From NCBI RefSeq assembly GCF_900104115.1, contig NZ_FNJM01000001.1, positions 701,374 to 765,373 of the forward strand: 64,000 nucleotides of DNA, in the 5' to 3' direction. Below the pieces are notes generated by a model. It saw nothing but the letters and a program-made list of their open reading frames with translations. It was not told the origin of the DNA and did not search any database. A program made the translations under genes and the position numbers. This DNA comes from Clostridium gasigenes. GTDB taxonomy: Bacteria > Bacillota > Clostridia > Clostridiales > Clostridiaceae. Below are positions 7,826 to 15,162 of the stretch, one piece after another. The stretch's first letter is position 1, and each line of letters opens with the position of its first letter.

Positions 7826-8650
7826 ATGGCGGTTTATACAGTAGACTTTGGACATTGCCTTTCAGGCTCAGATACAGGTGCGGGAGGTAATGGATTAAGA
7901 GAGGAGGTGCTGACAAGAAGAATAGGGAATTTAGTTGTACAAGGTCTAATAGCCAAAGGTCATATAGCATATCCAATACAATTAGAATCAGCTAATAGTG
8001 TAGCACAATCTTTAAATTATAGAGTAGATAAGATCAAGCGAATAGAACCTGTACAATCTATTTCTATCCATATAAATGCTGGTGGAGGAACCGGTGTAGA
8101 AGTATGGGGGGATAATTTATGCAAGGATATGTGTAATAGGATTTGTAGTAATATAGCCACTGGATTTGATATGGATAATAGGGGATTTAAAAATGGTTGT
8201 GAAAGTCTAGCTTTAGTTGGACTTTATGGATCAGCTAGTATTCCAGCTTTATTAGTAGAGTGTTTCTTTATAGATAATAAAGAGGATTGCAATAAATTAA
8301 ATATACAAAAATATGCAGATTGCATTGTAGCTGGGATATTAAATCAAGCAGTAAAACAAAATAATACAATAATAGAAGAAGGAGTGAAGTACAATATGAA
8401 AAACGTAGTAGTATTTACAAGAGAATTTGAGGGCGATGGTATTTTAGCAGAATTCTGGGCAAGAACATTATCAGAAGGTATCGCTGTTAATAATTATAAA
8501 CTAATAGATTGGAGTAAGGTAGAAAATATATATGCAATAGGTGGGAAAATAGGAACATATACAGGATATTTAAAACCAGAAAACTTTGTAGCTGGTGGTG
8601 TAGATGGTTGGGCGACTTTAAGAAATCTACAAGCTAAATTAGGAAAATAA
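7826..8650 (+). CDS. Endolysin: N-acetylmuramoyl-L-alanine amidase (amidase_3) with C-terminal wall-binding domain
   Basis: This 274-residue protein cuts the amide between MurNAc and L-Ala in peptidoglycan. Zinc-site residues of amidase_3 are visible: His10 in DFGHCLSG, Glu26 in LREE and His82 in SIHINAGG, with the catalytic Glu in LLVECFF. The catalytic domain covers about residues 1-175. Residues 191-274 form a separate domain starting MKNVVVFTREF that resembles clostridial endolysin cell-wall-binding domains. There is no signal peptide, so export depends on the holin next door. Met191 has its own ribosome binding site (see next entry). A paralogue of the catalytic domain lies at 31661-32743. 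Confidence 0.9.
   Translation: MAVYTVDFGHCLSGSDTGAGGNGLREEVLTRRIGNLVVQGLIAKGHIAYPIQLESANSVAQSLNYRVDKIKRIEPVQSISIHINAGGGTGVEVWGDNLCKDMCNRICSNIATGFDMDNRGFKNGCESLALVGLYGSASIPALLVECFFIDNKEDCNKLNIQKYADCIVAGILNQAVKQNNTIIEEGVKYNMKNVVVFTREFEGDGILAEFWARTLSEGIAVNNYKLIDWSKVENIYAIGGKIGTYTGYLKPENFVAGGVDGWATLRNLQAKLGK
8379..8398 (+). promoter_or_regulatory. Internal ribosome binding site and in-frame ATG in endolysin gene
   Basis: AAGGAG at 8379-8384 precedes an in-frame ATG at 8396, which is Met191 at the start of the wall-binding domain. Translation from here would give an 84-residue binding-domain-only product. Secondary translation products of this kind have been described for clostridial phage endolysins such as CTP1L. 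The 11-base gap is longer than ideal, so use of this site is inference. Confidence 0.5.
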
Positions 8651-8698
8651 ATAAAAATAATCGAATGATAAAAACGTAAAGTACAAAGGAGAAATAAA

Positions 8699-9454
8699 AT
8701 GTTAAAGCCACCAATCTCCCGCATGGGCGGGAAGTCAAAATTAAGAAAAGTGATAATAGAAATGTTACCAGAAAGTACATGCTATGTAGAATTATTTTTT
8801 GGAGCAGGATGGGTCTATTTTGGAAAAGAACCATCAAAAATAGAGGTAGTAAATGATGTGGATAAAGAACTTATTAATATGTTTAAAATGATTAAACATC
8901 ATGGTCCAGAAATGGAACGATTATTAAAATATGAGTTTTCAGGAAGGGGTATATTTGAGGAATATAAAAATTGCACTTTAGAATATTTAACAGATATTAA
9001 TAGAGCAATTAGGTTTTTATATCTTATAAACTATAGCTTTGCATCTAAAGGGGACCACTATGGGTATGGGACAACCACTTTACCTAATCAAAAAATGTTT
9101 AAAGAAACCTATCTAGAGCCAATAAGAGATAGATTGCAAAATACATTTGTTGAGAGTTTATCCTTTGAAGAAATAATAGAAAAGTATGATAGAGAACATA
9201 CAGTTTTCTTTGCAGATCCTCCATATTATGAAACAGCAGGATATAACAATGAATTTGGAGAAAAAGAACAACTAATATTGTTTAAAAAATTAAGTAATAT
9301 TAAAGGTAAGTTTTTACTTACTATAAATGACCATGAAAGAATAAGAGAATTATATAAAGATTTTAACATCAAAGAAGTTGAAGTTGTTTATTCTGTATCT
9401 AGACAAACAGATGCGAGAGGTAAATACAAAGAACTTATAATAACTAATTATTAA
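8699..9454 (+). CDS. DNA adenine methylase, D12 class (Dam-like)
   Basis: This 251-residue enzyme transfers a methyl group from S-adenosylmethionine to N6 of adenine. The N-terminal SRMGGKSKL corresponds to the SAM-binding (F)xGGK motif of D12 enzymes, followed by YVELFFGAGWVYF. The catalytic DPPYY is at about residue 173. It lacks a partner restriction gene, so it is probably an orphan phage methylase that protects phage DNA or alters regulation. The ATG follows AAAGGAGAAATAAA. It sits directly behind the endolysin and is closed by a strong terminator. Confidence 0.9.
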   Translation: MLKPPISRMGGKSKLRKVIIEMLPESTCYVELFFGAGWVYFGKEPSKIEVVNDVDKELINMFKMIKHHGPEMERLLKYEFSGRGIFEEYKNCTLEYLTDINRAIRFLYLINYSFASKGDHYGYGTTTLPNQKMFKETYLEPIRDRLQNTFVESLSFEEIIEKYDREHTVFFADPPYYETAGYNNEFGEKEQLILFKKLSNIKGKFLLTINDHERIRELYKDFNIKEVEVVYSVSRQTDARGKYKELIITNY

Positions 9455-9459
9455 TCAAT

Positions 9460-9503
9460 AAGGCTAGAAAGTAGGGATAATCCTTATTTTCTAGCCTTTT
9501 TTA
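9460..9503 (+). terminator. GCTAGAAA-family terminator 1
   Basis: AAGGCTAGAAA pairs with TTTCTAGCCTT, with a partly paired middle, and is followed by a T-run. It ends the methylase transcript. Related stems recur at 10087, 11078 and 21553. Confidence 0.85.
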
Positions 9504-9539
9504 TTTCGTAAAATAAATAATAAATATTGGTAAAAAGTG

Positions 9540-9570
9540 TTGACTTATTATACTACATGTAGTATAATAA
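9540..9570 (+). promoter_or_regulatory. Consensus promoter overlapped by a 26-bp perfect palindrome
   Basis: TTGACT (9540-9545) and TATAAT (9563-9568) are separated by exactly 17 bases. A perfect 26-bp palindrome, half-site TTATTATACTACA, covers 9545-9570, spanning the spacer and the -10 box. A repressor dimer bound here would block the promoter. The core ACTACATGTAGT contains TACATGTA, reminiscent of BlaI/CopY-type operators, though no such regulator is encoded nearby. Confidence 0.75.
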
Positions 9571-9590
9571 TATTATAGGGAGGTGAGGAA

Positions 9591-9710
9591 ATGCAAAAGA
9601 AAAAGAAGAAGAAAAAAGGAATTGAAATAAAAGATTTAATAGTTTTTACAACGGTCTTGGTAAACTTGGTAATAGCTATAATAAATCTAATACTTATATT
9701 AAATAAGTAA
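9591..9710 (+). CDS. 39-residue Lys-rich hydrophobic peptide (holin-like toxin candidate)
   Basis: The frame starts at ATG 9591 behind GGGAGGTGAGGAA and encodes MQKKKKKKKG followed by one membrane helix (about residues 15-37) and a terminal NK. Such short basic-plus-hydrophobic peptides resemble type I toxin or holin-like peptides. It is driven by the palindromic promoter at 9540. A GGAGGGGC/GCCCTTCC hairpin (9717-9737) lies just after the stop. On the opposite strand a TATAAT at about 9757-9762 with a weak TTTACC could drive an antisense RNA across its 3' end. Toxicity is inference. Confidence 0.6.
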   Translation: MQKKKKKKKGIEIKDLIVFTTVLVNLVIAIINLILILNK

Positions 9711-9716
9711 TCAAGA

Positions 9717-9737
9717 GGAGGGGCACAAAGCCCTTCC
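9717..9737. terminator. Hairpin after first small hydrophobic ORF
   Basis: GGAGGGGC and GCCCTTCC pair over 8 bp with one G-T pair around ACAAA. It has no clear T-run, so it may be a stabilising 3' structure or a pairing site with an antisense RNA rather than a terminator. Confidence 0.4.
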
Positions 9738-9796
9738 GTTCCTTAAATCTTCTTCTTAACTTTATTATATCATAAAAGTTAAGGAGGTAAAGCATT

Positions 9797-9886
9797 ATGA
9801 AAAAGATAGATAAAATCACATTAACAATAAGTATAGTATCATTAATAATAAGCTTAATATCTATTTTTATATTATTAAGTAAATAA
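9797..9886 (+). CDS. 29-residue hydrophobic peptide
   Basis: ATG 9797 follows AAGGAGGTAAAGCATT, and the peptide MKKIDKITLTIS... is one short basic start plus a single membrane helix ending in LLSK. It is similar in style to the 39-residue peptide 86 bases upstream, so the two look like a tandem pair. No homology can be asserted. It may be a holin-like toxin or a leader for the next gene, which starts 15 bases after its stop. Confidence 0.5.
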   Translation: MKKIDKITLTISIVSLIISLISIFILLSK

Positions 9887-9901
9887 AGGAGCAAATTAAT
9901 C

Positions 9902-10084
9902 ATGGCAGAAAATACAACCACACAAGCATCGGCAAATAAGAAGTGGGAAGAAAAAAATAAAGAGTACTCTAATTATTTGAAGAGTAGAAGTTCAGCTCGA
10001 AGTTTTATAAAAAATAAAGCTACATTAGAAGACTTGGAAGAACTGGAAAGTTTAATAAAAATTAGAAGAGAAGAACTAAAATAA
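9902..10084 (+). CDS. Hypothetical 60-residue charged helical protein
   Basis: ATG 9902 follows AAAGGAG with a 10-base gap. The protein is soluble and charged: a Thr/Ala-rich start, KKWEEKNKEYSNYLKSRSSARSFI, then a Glu/Leu coiled-coil-like tail LEDLEELESLIKIRREEL. Small proteins of this form (SRSSARSFI plus acidic helix) are common in clostridial genomes, but I know of no function. It follows the two hydrophobic peptides and is closed by its own terminator; a role in controlling them is a guess. Confidence 0.6.
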   Translation: MAENTTTQASANKKWEEKNKEYSNYLKSRSSARSFIKNKATLEDLEELESLIKIRREELK

Positions 10085-10086
10085 TT

Positions 10087-10129
10087 AGCTAGAAAGTGGG
10101 GACGTGATCTCTACTTTCTAGCTTTTTTT
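10087..10129 (+). terminator. GCTAGAAA-family terminator 2
   Basis: AGCTAGAAAGT pairs with ACTTTCTAGCT across a loop that can pair further, followed by TTTTTT. It ends the 9591-10084 unit. Confidence 0.85.
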
Positions 10130-10357
10130 ATTTCATATTTATTTAAAATCCCATCCTTAAATTCATTCATAATAGAATTTTTTTTATCTATAATATAAAA
10201 AAACAAATAGATATATCATATAGCACATAATAAAATTAAATATATAAATGTAAAGTCATTGAAATATTTGTATAGAATATGAGAATGTTGTAATATATTA
10301 AGGTATTTTGATTTTAAAGGAAAATAGTATAGTAAATATAAAGGGAGGAAAGTAAAA

Positions 10358-11050
10358 GTGAAATTTGCAATAATAGTAATAATAATTTTAATGATTATAT
10401 TTCATAATTCGGACAAAAAAGAAAGTGAAAGGAAACCTAATATAGAAAGAAAAAGTGGGAATAAAGAGGAAAAAGAATTAACGTTAGATGATAAAAAGAG
10501 GAAAAGACAAAATCAAGCTAAATTTTATCATTCCCAAAAAGAAAAATTTTGGGATAGCAAAGAAGAATTTAAAGTATATAAAATGATACGGGATATTATA
10601 GGTAATAGAGTACTGGTATTTCCACATGTATCCTTAAGGGAATTATTTGTTCCTAAAGATAATACCTATAGGAATAGATCTCACCTAAGCAGTTATCATA
10701 TAGATTTTGTTATTTTTTCTAATATAAGTTTAAGACCTTTAGTTGCTATAGAATTAGATGGAAAAGAACATAATGAAGAAAGTCAAATACTAAATGATAC
10801 ATTTAAAGATGAAATGATAAAAAAATATGGTATAGATCTAATACGAATAAAATCAGGTAAATATACAAAAGAAACTTTAGAAGAGTTAATTGTTAAGGCG
10901 ATTAGGAAAGCTCCTATTTATTGTAGTGAATGTGGAGCTTTAATGAAAAAGATAAAAGGGGTAGAGGGGAGAAAGGACTTCTACGGGTGTTCTAACTATA
11001 AAGATAACAATTGTAAGAATACGGAAAATATAGATTTTAATATATTATAA
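10358..11050 (+). CDS. DUF2726 nuclease-like protein with topoisomerase-type zinc ribbon
   Basis: This 230-residue protein starts at GTG behind GGGAGGAAAGTAAAA. An N-terminal membrane helix (about 3-17) is followed by a charged linker, then a DUF2726 domain (about 60-185). That family has a restriction-endonuclease-like fold; here HIDFV and VAIELDGKEHN carry the expected acidic residues. The C-terminus (about 189-230) is a C4 zinc ribbon like those of topoisomerase I (YCSECGALMKK ... FYGCSNY ... C). It is probably a membrane-tethered DNA-binding or DNA-cutting protein. In a prophage right arm it could be a defence or DNA-repair accessory; the substrate is unknown. Confidence 0.75.
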   Translation: MKFAIIVIIILMIIFHNSDKKESERKPNIERKSGNKEEKELTLDDKKRKRQNQAKFYHSQKEKFWDSKEEFKVYKMIRDIIGNRVLVFPHVSLRELFVPKDNTYRNRSHLSSYHIDFVIFSNISLRPLVAIELDGKEHNEESQILNDTFKDEMIKKYGIDLIRIKSGKYTKETLEELIVKAIRKAPIYCSECGALMKKIKGVEGRKDFYGCSNYKDNNCKNTENIDFNIL

Positions 11051-11076
11051 TTAATTTATATAAGGTAAATTAAAAG

Positions 11077-11118
11077 AGCTAGAAAATAGAGAGAAATCTT
11101 TGTTTTCTAGCCTTTTTT
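11077..11118 (+). terminator. GCTAGAAA-family terminator 3
   Basis: AGCTAGAAAA pairs with TTTTCTAGC, followed by a T-run. It ends the DUF2726 gene. A second stem, TTGTTGTTTT / AAAACAACAA (11121-11147), follows immediately. Confidence 0.8.
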
Positions 11119-11194
11119 ATTTGTTGTTTTGGATTTTAAAACAACAAAATTATGTTTTTAATATCATATATTAACATTATGTGATATTATATGC

Positions 11195-11225
11195 AATATA
11201 GTTATAAAATGGGGATAACTATATT
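11195..11225 (+). promoter_or_regulatory. 11-bp inverted repeat upstream of NlpC/P60 gene
   Basis: AATATAGTTAT and ATAACTATATT form a perfect inverted repeat around a 9-base spacer, 16 bases before the ribosome binding site. It could be an operator or a leader hairpin. An upstream TTAACA at 11171 is a possible -35 element, with only a weak -10. Confidence 0.45.
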
Positions 11226-11251
11226 ACATATAATATTAAAGGAGGATGAGT

Positions 11252-12139
11252 ATGAAAATCAAAAAAAGAGCTATATCAATTTTCATTGCAACGTTAGTAA
11301 TTTTTACAATGTTGCCAAAAGATATTGCACATGCGGCTAAAGCAGGTGATGTATGGTATATATCACAGGTTCAAGATGTAGGTTGGCAAAATGCAGTATC
11401 AGATGGACAAACATCTGGGACTATTGGTTTAGGTAAAAGACTTGAAACATTTAGAATGGAAGTAAACCCTTCTGCGTCTTATACTATAGAATATCAAGCA
11501 CATGTGCAAGATAGAGGATGGTTACCGTGGAATAAAAGTGGGGAAAATGCAGGAACTATAGGAGAGTCTTTAAGACTTGAAGCTATAAAAATTAAATTAA
11601 AAGATAAAGTAACAGGTGCAGATCCTGGAATAGATATATTTTATAGAGTCCATGTAGAACATACAGGATGGTTACCTTGGCAAAAGAATGGTGAAATAGC
11701 AGGTACAGTTGGACAAGCTCGTAGGATTGAAGCAATGGAAGTTCAAATTAGAACAAGAGGGGATTATCCAAATACAACGACACCTACTATTGATCGTGGT
11801 CAAGCTATAGTAGATCAAGCTAGAGCCCATAAGTCACTTGTATCATATGTATATGGTGCAGATAATCAATCAAATCATGTATTTGATTGTTCATCATTTA
11901 CTAAACATATTTTTGCGCATCAAGGATTATCTTTAGGTAGAACTACTTGGAATCAAATGAATCAAGGTAGTGTTGTTTCAAGAGCTGATCTTAAAGCGGG
12001 AGATTTGGTATTTACAATCGGTGGAAATCATGTTGGAATCTATACATCAAACGGACAAATGATCCATAACTCCCGAGAAGGTGTTAATGTTATCGAAGGT
12101 CCAATATATGATTTTTATACTGCAAGAAGAGTACAATAA
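11252..12139 (+). CDS. Secreted NlpC/P60 peptidoglycan hydrolase with three ChW repeats
   Basis: The start is placed at ATG 11252 because GGAGG touches the ATG at 11246. A signal peptide (residues 1-28, cleavage after AHA) is followed by three ChW repeats (VGWQNAVSDGQTSGT; RGWLPWNKSGENAGT; TGWLPWQKNGEIAGT), modules typical of clostridial surface proteins. The C-terminal NlpC/P60 domain has the catalytic Cys at about 213 in FDCSSFT, His at about 260 in GNHVGIY and a polar third residue in MIHNS. It likely cuts stem peptides outside the cell. It is not a standard endolysin because it is secreted on its own. It may be a lysogenic-conversion gene or serve the T4SS-like cassette downstream. Confidence 0.9.
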   Translation: MKIKKRAISIFIATLVIFTMLPKDIAHAAKAGDVWYISQVQDVGWQNAVSDGQTSGTIGLGKRLETFRMEVNPSASYTIEYQAHVQDRGWLPWNKSGENAGTIGESLRLEAIKIKLKDKVTGADPGIDIFYRVHVEHTGWLPWQKNGEIAGTVGQARRIEAMEVQIRTRGDYPNTTTPTIDRGQAIVDQARAHKSLVSYVYGADNQSNHVFDCSSFTKHIFAHQGLSLGRTTWNQMNQGSVVSRADLKAGDLVFTIGGNHVGIYTSNGQMIHNSREGVNVIEGPIYDFYTARRVQ

Positions 12140-12152
12140 AAATAATTAAAAG

Positions 12153-12190
12153 AAAAAATTAGAGAGTATTAATTTACTCTCTAATTTTTT
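12153..12190 (+). terminator. Terminator after NlpC/P60 gene
   Basis: AAAAAATTAGAGAGTA pairs with TACTCTCTAATTTTTT around a 6-base loop, with a continuing T-run. Confidence 0.9.
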
Positions 12191-12419
12191 TGTTTTTAGT
12201 CATACTTATATTCAAAAGCTATGAATTTAAAAAAATCATAGCTTACAAATGGCTTAAAATCTATTTTCTAGCCTTTATTTTATTTAAATATCTTTATAAA
12301 AGTAATTGTCTTAAAGAATGAACCTATTACAGGGATTATCAATACTCTAAGATATAATTAGCCTTTAATTTAATTTTTATATCTATTGAAACAAGTTTAT
12401 TTTAACTAAATATAATATA

Positions 12420-12455
12420 AAAATAAGGCTATTGGATTACCAATAGCCTTATTTT
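12420..12455. terminator. Bidirectional terminator
   Basis: AAAATAAGGCTATTGG and CCAATAGCCTTATTTT form a perfect 16-bp stem with loop ATTA, and T-runs lie on both strands. It could end the minus-strand transcript that covers the small peptide at 12563-12661. Confidence 0.85.
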
Positions 12456-12562
12456 TGTATTTAAAAGGAGAATTCATTTTGTTTGATTGTTTATACTCTG
12501 TAAATATAGGATATTTACAATTAACTAAATACCTATAAATTTACTTTAAACTCAGGCGTTAA

Positions 12563-12661
12563 TTATTTTTTAGCAATTAATAGTATAACTACGATAGCTA
12601 AAAAAGTAATAACTATTCCCAATAAAGTAAATAAAAGAATATAAAAAACTGTATTTGTCAA
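12563..12661 (-). CDS. Possible 32-residue membrane peptide
   Basis: On the minus strand a TTG start follows AAGGAG with an 8-base gap and encodes a 32-residue peptide that is nearly all hydrophobic, (M)TNTVFYILLFTLLGIV to LIAKK: one membrane helix with a Lys-Lys end. The terminator at 12420-12455 lies downstream on that strand. It resembles other tiny membrane peptides in this element in size only. The TTG start and short length make it tentative. Confidence 0.4.
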   Translation of the reverse strand: MTNTVFYILLFTLLGIVITFLAIVVILLIAKK

Positions 12662-12867
12662 AATAAATACTCCTTATTTATTTTTAGAATCAATCCTAGG
12701 TCGATATTATATTATATGCCCATATTAAAAATTATATACATATATTCTAAAAAAGTTTTTATTTACAATATATGTTTAGTTTCTTAAGTTAAATTCCATT
12801 GAAAGTAATGATTTGATTATAAATATTATATAAAAAAATGGATGAAAGTATTGTTTTGTCGAATTCA

Positions 12868-12984
12868 TTGATTTGAAGTGGTCCAAGCTATATAATGAAA
12901 GAAACCACTATGACGACTAATCATAATTGGTTTCAAAAGAAAATATGTGTTTCAGTTAATATATATTATATTAACACATATTTT
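12868..12984 (+). promoter_or_regulatory. Promoter and structured leader of the accessory operon
   Basis: TTGATT (12868-12873) and TATAAT (12891-12896) with a 17-base spacer form a good housekeeping promoter. The leader before the GTG at 13023 carries two hairpins, GAAACCA/TGGTTTC (12901-12934) and AAAATATGTGTT/AACACATATTTT (12940-12984), the second followed by T residues. This could be an attenuator. Confidence 0.65.
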
Positions 12985-13022
12985 TCTGAATATAAATAAA
13001 TATAAGGAAAAGAGGAAAAAAT

Positions 13023-14030
13023 GTGAGTATAAATATAAAAAGATGGGAAAGAATTGAACTATTAGATATAAATTTTAATTATATAAAAAAAATTATAAAA
13101 AAGAAGTTTGCATATGAAATTAGAGAAATATCTGTAAAAGATTTTGCAAGAAATATAAAAGCATATAAAAATATAGATGAAGATATTCTACTTTCTTTAA
13201 TAGAAAAAAATTATTATAAAAGGTTATCTATTTTATCTATGAAACCTTTAAAGAGTAATCCAGAATTTCCAGTTCATGAAGAATTAACTAATAGTGTTTT
13301 TAATTCAGAATTTAAAAGGAATAATAGAATAGGAATTCAATGTAATAAGGAAGTTGTTGGAGAATTAGATGATATTTATAAGGTTACTTATTATTATGAA
13401 CAGGAGAGATTTGTAGAAATTAAATTAGCTAAGATAATAAATTATTCTGAAGAAATAAATAATAATGGAATACATATGAATAAAAATACTAATATTTATG
13501 ATTGCTATAATATAATAATAGATTTATCTGAAAAAATAATATTTATGTTCTATAATGATTTACCAGTAAATAACATAAATAATGGGAGTGAATATACTAA
13601 AAAGAAAAAAGCTTTTTATGAACTGTTTACTAAGGCTACTCAAGGAAATATACTTTCTTATATAATAAGTGATTCATTAAGATTATATTTTTTAGAATAT
13701 ATGGAAGAAATTGAAAATAAAGATAGTAGAAAAATGATTAGTTTAGTTGAAACAATGAACTTAATTGGTAGTAAAAAATCTACTAGAAGTATAGCACATG
13801 AATTTACGCATGATGAATGTTCTATAAATGCAATTAAAGAACTTGTTATAAAACATAATTATTCTATAAGCGCTATAGAGTGTAAAATTAACTCAGAGTT
13901 AGTAAAATTAAAAAGCACAGGAGAGATTAATATAGAAACAGGGATATTTGATGAGGAGGTATTACAAAGTGTGTGTGAAGAATTCATTGATGGAAACGAA
14001 GTATATGACTTCTGTAAATTGCGATATTAA
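13023..14030 (+). CDS. Unrecognised accessory-operon protein A
   Basis: This 335-residue protein starts at GTG 13023 (the overlapping ATG at 13021 runs straight into TGA), with AAGAGGAAAAA upstream. I do not recognise a family. The first part (about 1-75) is basic and helical (RWERIELLDINF, VKDFARNIKAYK). A central part (about 110-190) is beta-rich (YKVTYYYEQERFVEIKLAKI, YDCYNIIIDLSEKIIFMFYNDLP), and the last third is helical and acidic. There is no signal peptide, membrane helix or visible catalytic motif. It is the first gene of a tight three-gene operon between prophage late genes and plasmid-like genes, a usual place for defence or superinfection-exclusion genes. Confidence 0.6.
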   Translation: MSINIKRWERIELLDINFNYIKKIIKKKFAYEIREISVKDFARNIKAYKNIDEDILLSLIEKNYYKRLSILSMKPLKSNPEFPVHEELTNSVFNSEFKRNNRIGIQCNKEVVGELDDIYKVTYYYEQERFVEIKLAKIINYSEEINNNGIHMNKNTNIYDCYNIIIDLSEKIIFMFYNDLPVNNINNGSEYTKKKKAFYELFTKATQGNILSYIISDSLRLYFLEYMEEIENKDSRKMISLVETMNLIGSKKSTRSIAHEFTHDECSINAIKELVIKHNYSISAIECKINSELVKLKSTGEINIETGIFDEEVLQSVCEEFIDGNEVYDFCKLRY

Positions 14031-14316
14031 GTTAATTGTAGAAAAATTTGTTTTAGTGGAAAAAGAATTAGGAATTAAAGATATCGATTTAACATACTTT
14101 TTATTTACACTGAAATTATCCAAAACAAGACTTTATGATGCTTTTCACATTATGATAGAGCAAAATATAATAAAACAGCAAGACTATTCAATATGTGATA
14201 ATTGTATGAATGAAGAAATAGTTCATACTTCATTAAAATTAAACAAATGTAACAGGTGTAAAAAATATTATGAACAAGATCATATGATTGAAAAATTTAG
14301 GTTGGTGAAAAGTTAA
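13969..14316 (+). CDS. Accessory-operon protein B: small helical protein with Cys4 zinc ribbon
   Basis: The best start is GTG 13969, nine bases after GAGGAGG (13953-13959); this gives 115 residues and a 62-base overlap with the end of gene A in another frame, so the two are translationally coupled. The middle (about 38-75, TYFLFTLKLSKTRLYDAFHIM) looks like a winged-helix segment. The C-terminal part has CDNC and CNRC separated by about 19 residues, a four-Cys zinc ribbon. It could be a DNA- or protein-binding adaptor for the neighbouring proteins. Family not recognised. Confidence 0.6.
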   Translation: MCVKNSLMETKYMTSVNCDIKLIVEKFVLVEKELGIKDIDLTYFLFTLKLSKTRLYDAFHIMIEQNIIKQQDYSICDNCMNEEIVHTSLKLNKCNRCKKYYEQDHMIEKFRLVKS

Positions 14317-14318
14317 AT

Positions 14319-15020
14319 ATGATAATTAAAATATTGAAAAAATATAAGTATCAAGTATTATTATTATTTTTAATTATTTCGTTAGGTTTATTTATAGCTA
14401 TATTTTTATTAAATACTATTTATTATTATGGTAATTTTAAATTAAAAAATTTATTAATTAATTTTATTGTTTTCTATAATTTCTGTATTACTTCATTTAT
14501 TTATATTATTAAAAGTTTCTTTAATTCATTGATTAAAGAATCCATATTAAAAATAATAATTATAGGAATAATATCAATAACTATATTAAATAAACTTAAA
14601 GAGATGAAAGTGATTAGTAGTATTACAAGTTTAGAATTTAAAGATTTCAAAGTTAATATTGATACAAAAAAAACTAAACTAGACGAGGAAAAAAAATATA
14701 ATGAAACAAATAACAATATATATAATGTGCCGGAACATGTATTAAAAGATCAAAAGCAAGAAATAGAAAGCTTGATAATCGATATGCCATTTATGGCATC
14801 TATAATAGATTCATATTTGAATAGAGGATTGTTAAATATTAAATTAAATCTTAATTTAATTCCTTATAAGATTACCTTATCGAATTTATCAAAAATATTT
14901 GAGTACAAGCTTAGAGCAAACTCAGTAGAGATAATTAAGATGAGAAATGATATAGAACCCATAGTTGTTGATTGCTTCAAGTCACTTCTAGAAAAGGGAA
15001 TAATTTATATTGAAAATTAG
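14319..15020 (+). CDS. Accessory-operon protein C: membrane-anchored protein with soluble C-terminal domain
   Basis: This 233-residue protein begins 2 bases after the stop of gene B. Three hydrophobic segments (about 13-33, 45-65 and 74-92) are followed by a charged linker and a soluble domain from about 135 to the end (LIIDMPFMASIIDSYLNRG ... IEPIVVDCFKSLLEKG). A sensor-regulator-membrane-effector layout would fit an abortive-infection type system, but there is no motif to prove it. No family recognised. It has very low GC and many Ile/Lys codons, like the other two genes. Confidence 0.6.
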   Translation: MIIKILKKYKYQVLLLFLIISLGLFIAIFLLNTIYYYGNFKLKNLLINFIVFYNFCITSFIYIIKSFFNSLIKESILKIIIIGIISITILNKLKEMKVISSITSLEFKDFKVNIDTKKTKLDEEKKYNETNNNIYNVPEHVLKDQKQEIESLIIDMPFMASIIDSYLNRGLLNIKLNLNLIPYKITLSNLSKIFEYKLRANSVEIIKMRNDIEPIVVDCFKSLLEKGIIYIEN

Positions 15021-15094
15021 TAGTTTGAATATATAAAACCATTATTGCTACTCTTTTCTATACAAAATATTATGAGTTGTTAGATAAGTTTGAA

Positions 15095-15129
15095 TACTAT
15101 TGATAATTAACAATTAATTATCAATAGTA
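15095..15129. repeat. 35-bp palindrome with 16-bp perfect arms
   Basis: TACTATTGATAATTAA and TTAATTATCAATAGTA flank CAA exactly. It lies after the three-gene operon and before the resolvase-like gene. It could be a terminator (though no T-run follows), an operator, or a recombination or replication site. Confidence 0.6.
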
Positions 15130-15162
15130 ATATATACAAATAATAAAATGAGGTGAATTTTA

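Larger units (their letters stand above)
12191..12867. other. Non-coding junction between phage and accessory block
   Basis: No long gene is seen here. It holds several hairpins (AAGCTATGA/TCATAGCTT at 12216-12244; a perfect 16-bp stem at 12420-12455), a lone right arm of the GCTAGAAA terminator family (TTTTCTAGCCTTT near 12264) without its left arm, and one possible minus-strand peptide. The orphan arm suggests past recombination at this point. Confidence 0.5.

Noticed and set aside
9694..9921. Minus-strand 75-codon frame over the small hydrophobic peptides
   Set aside because: It is a mirror of the two hydrophobic ORFs and has no ribosome binding site. A short non-coding antisense RNA is more likely than a protein.
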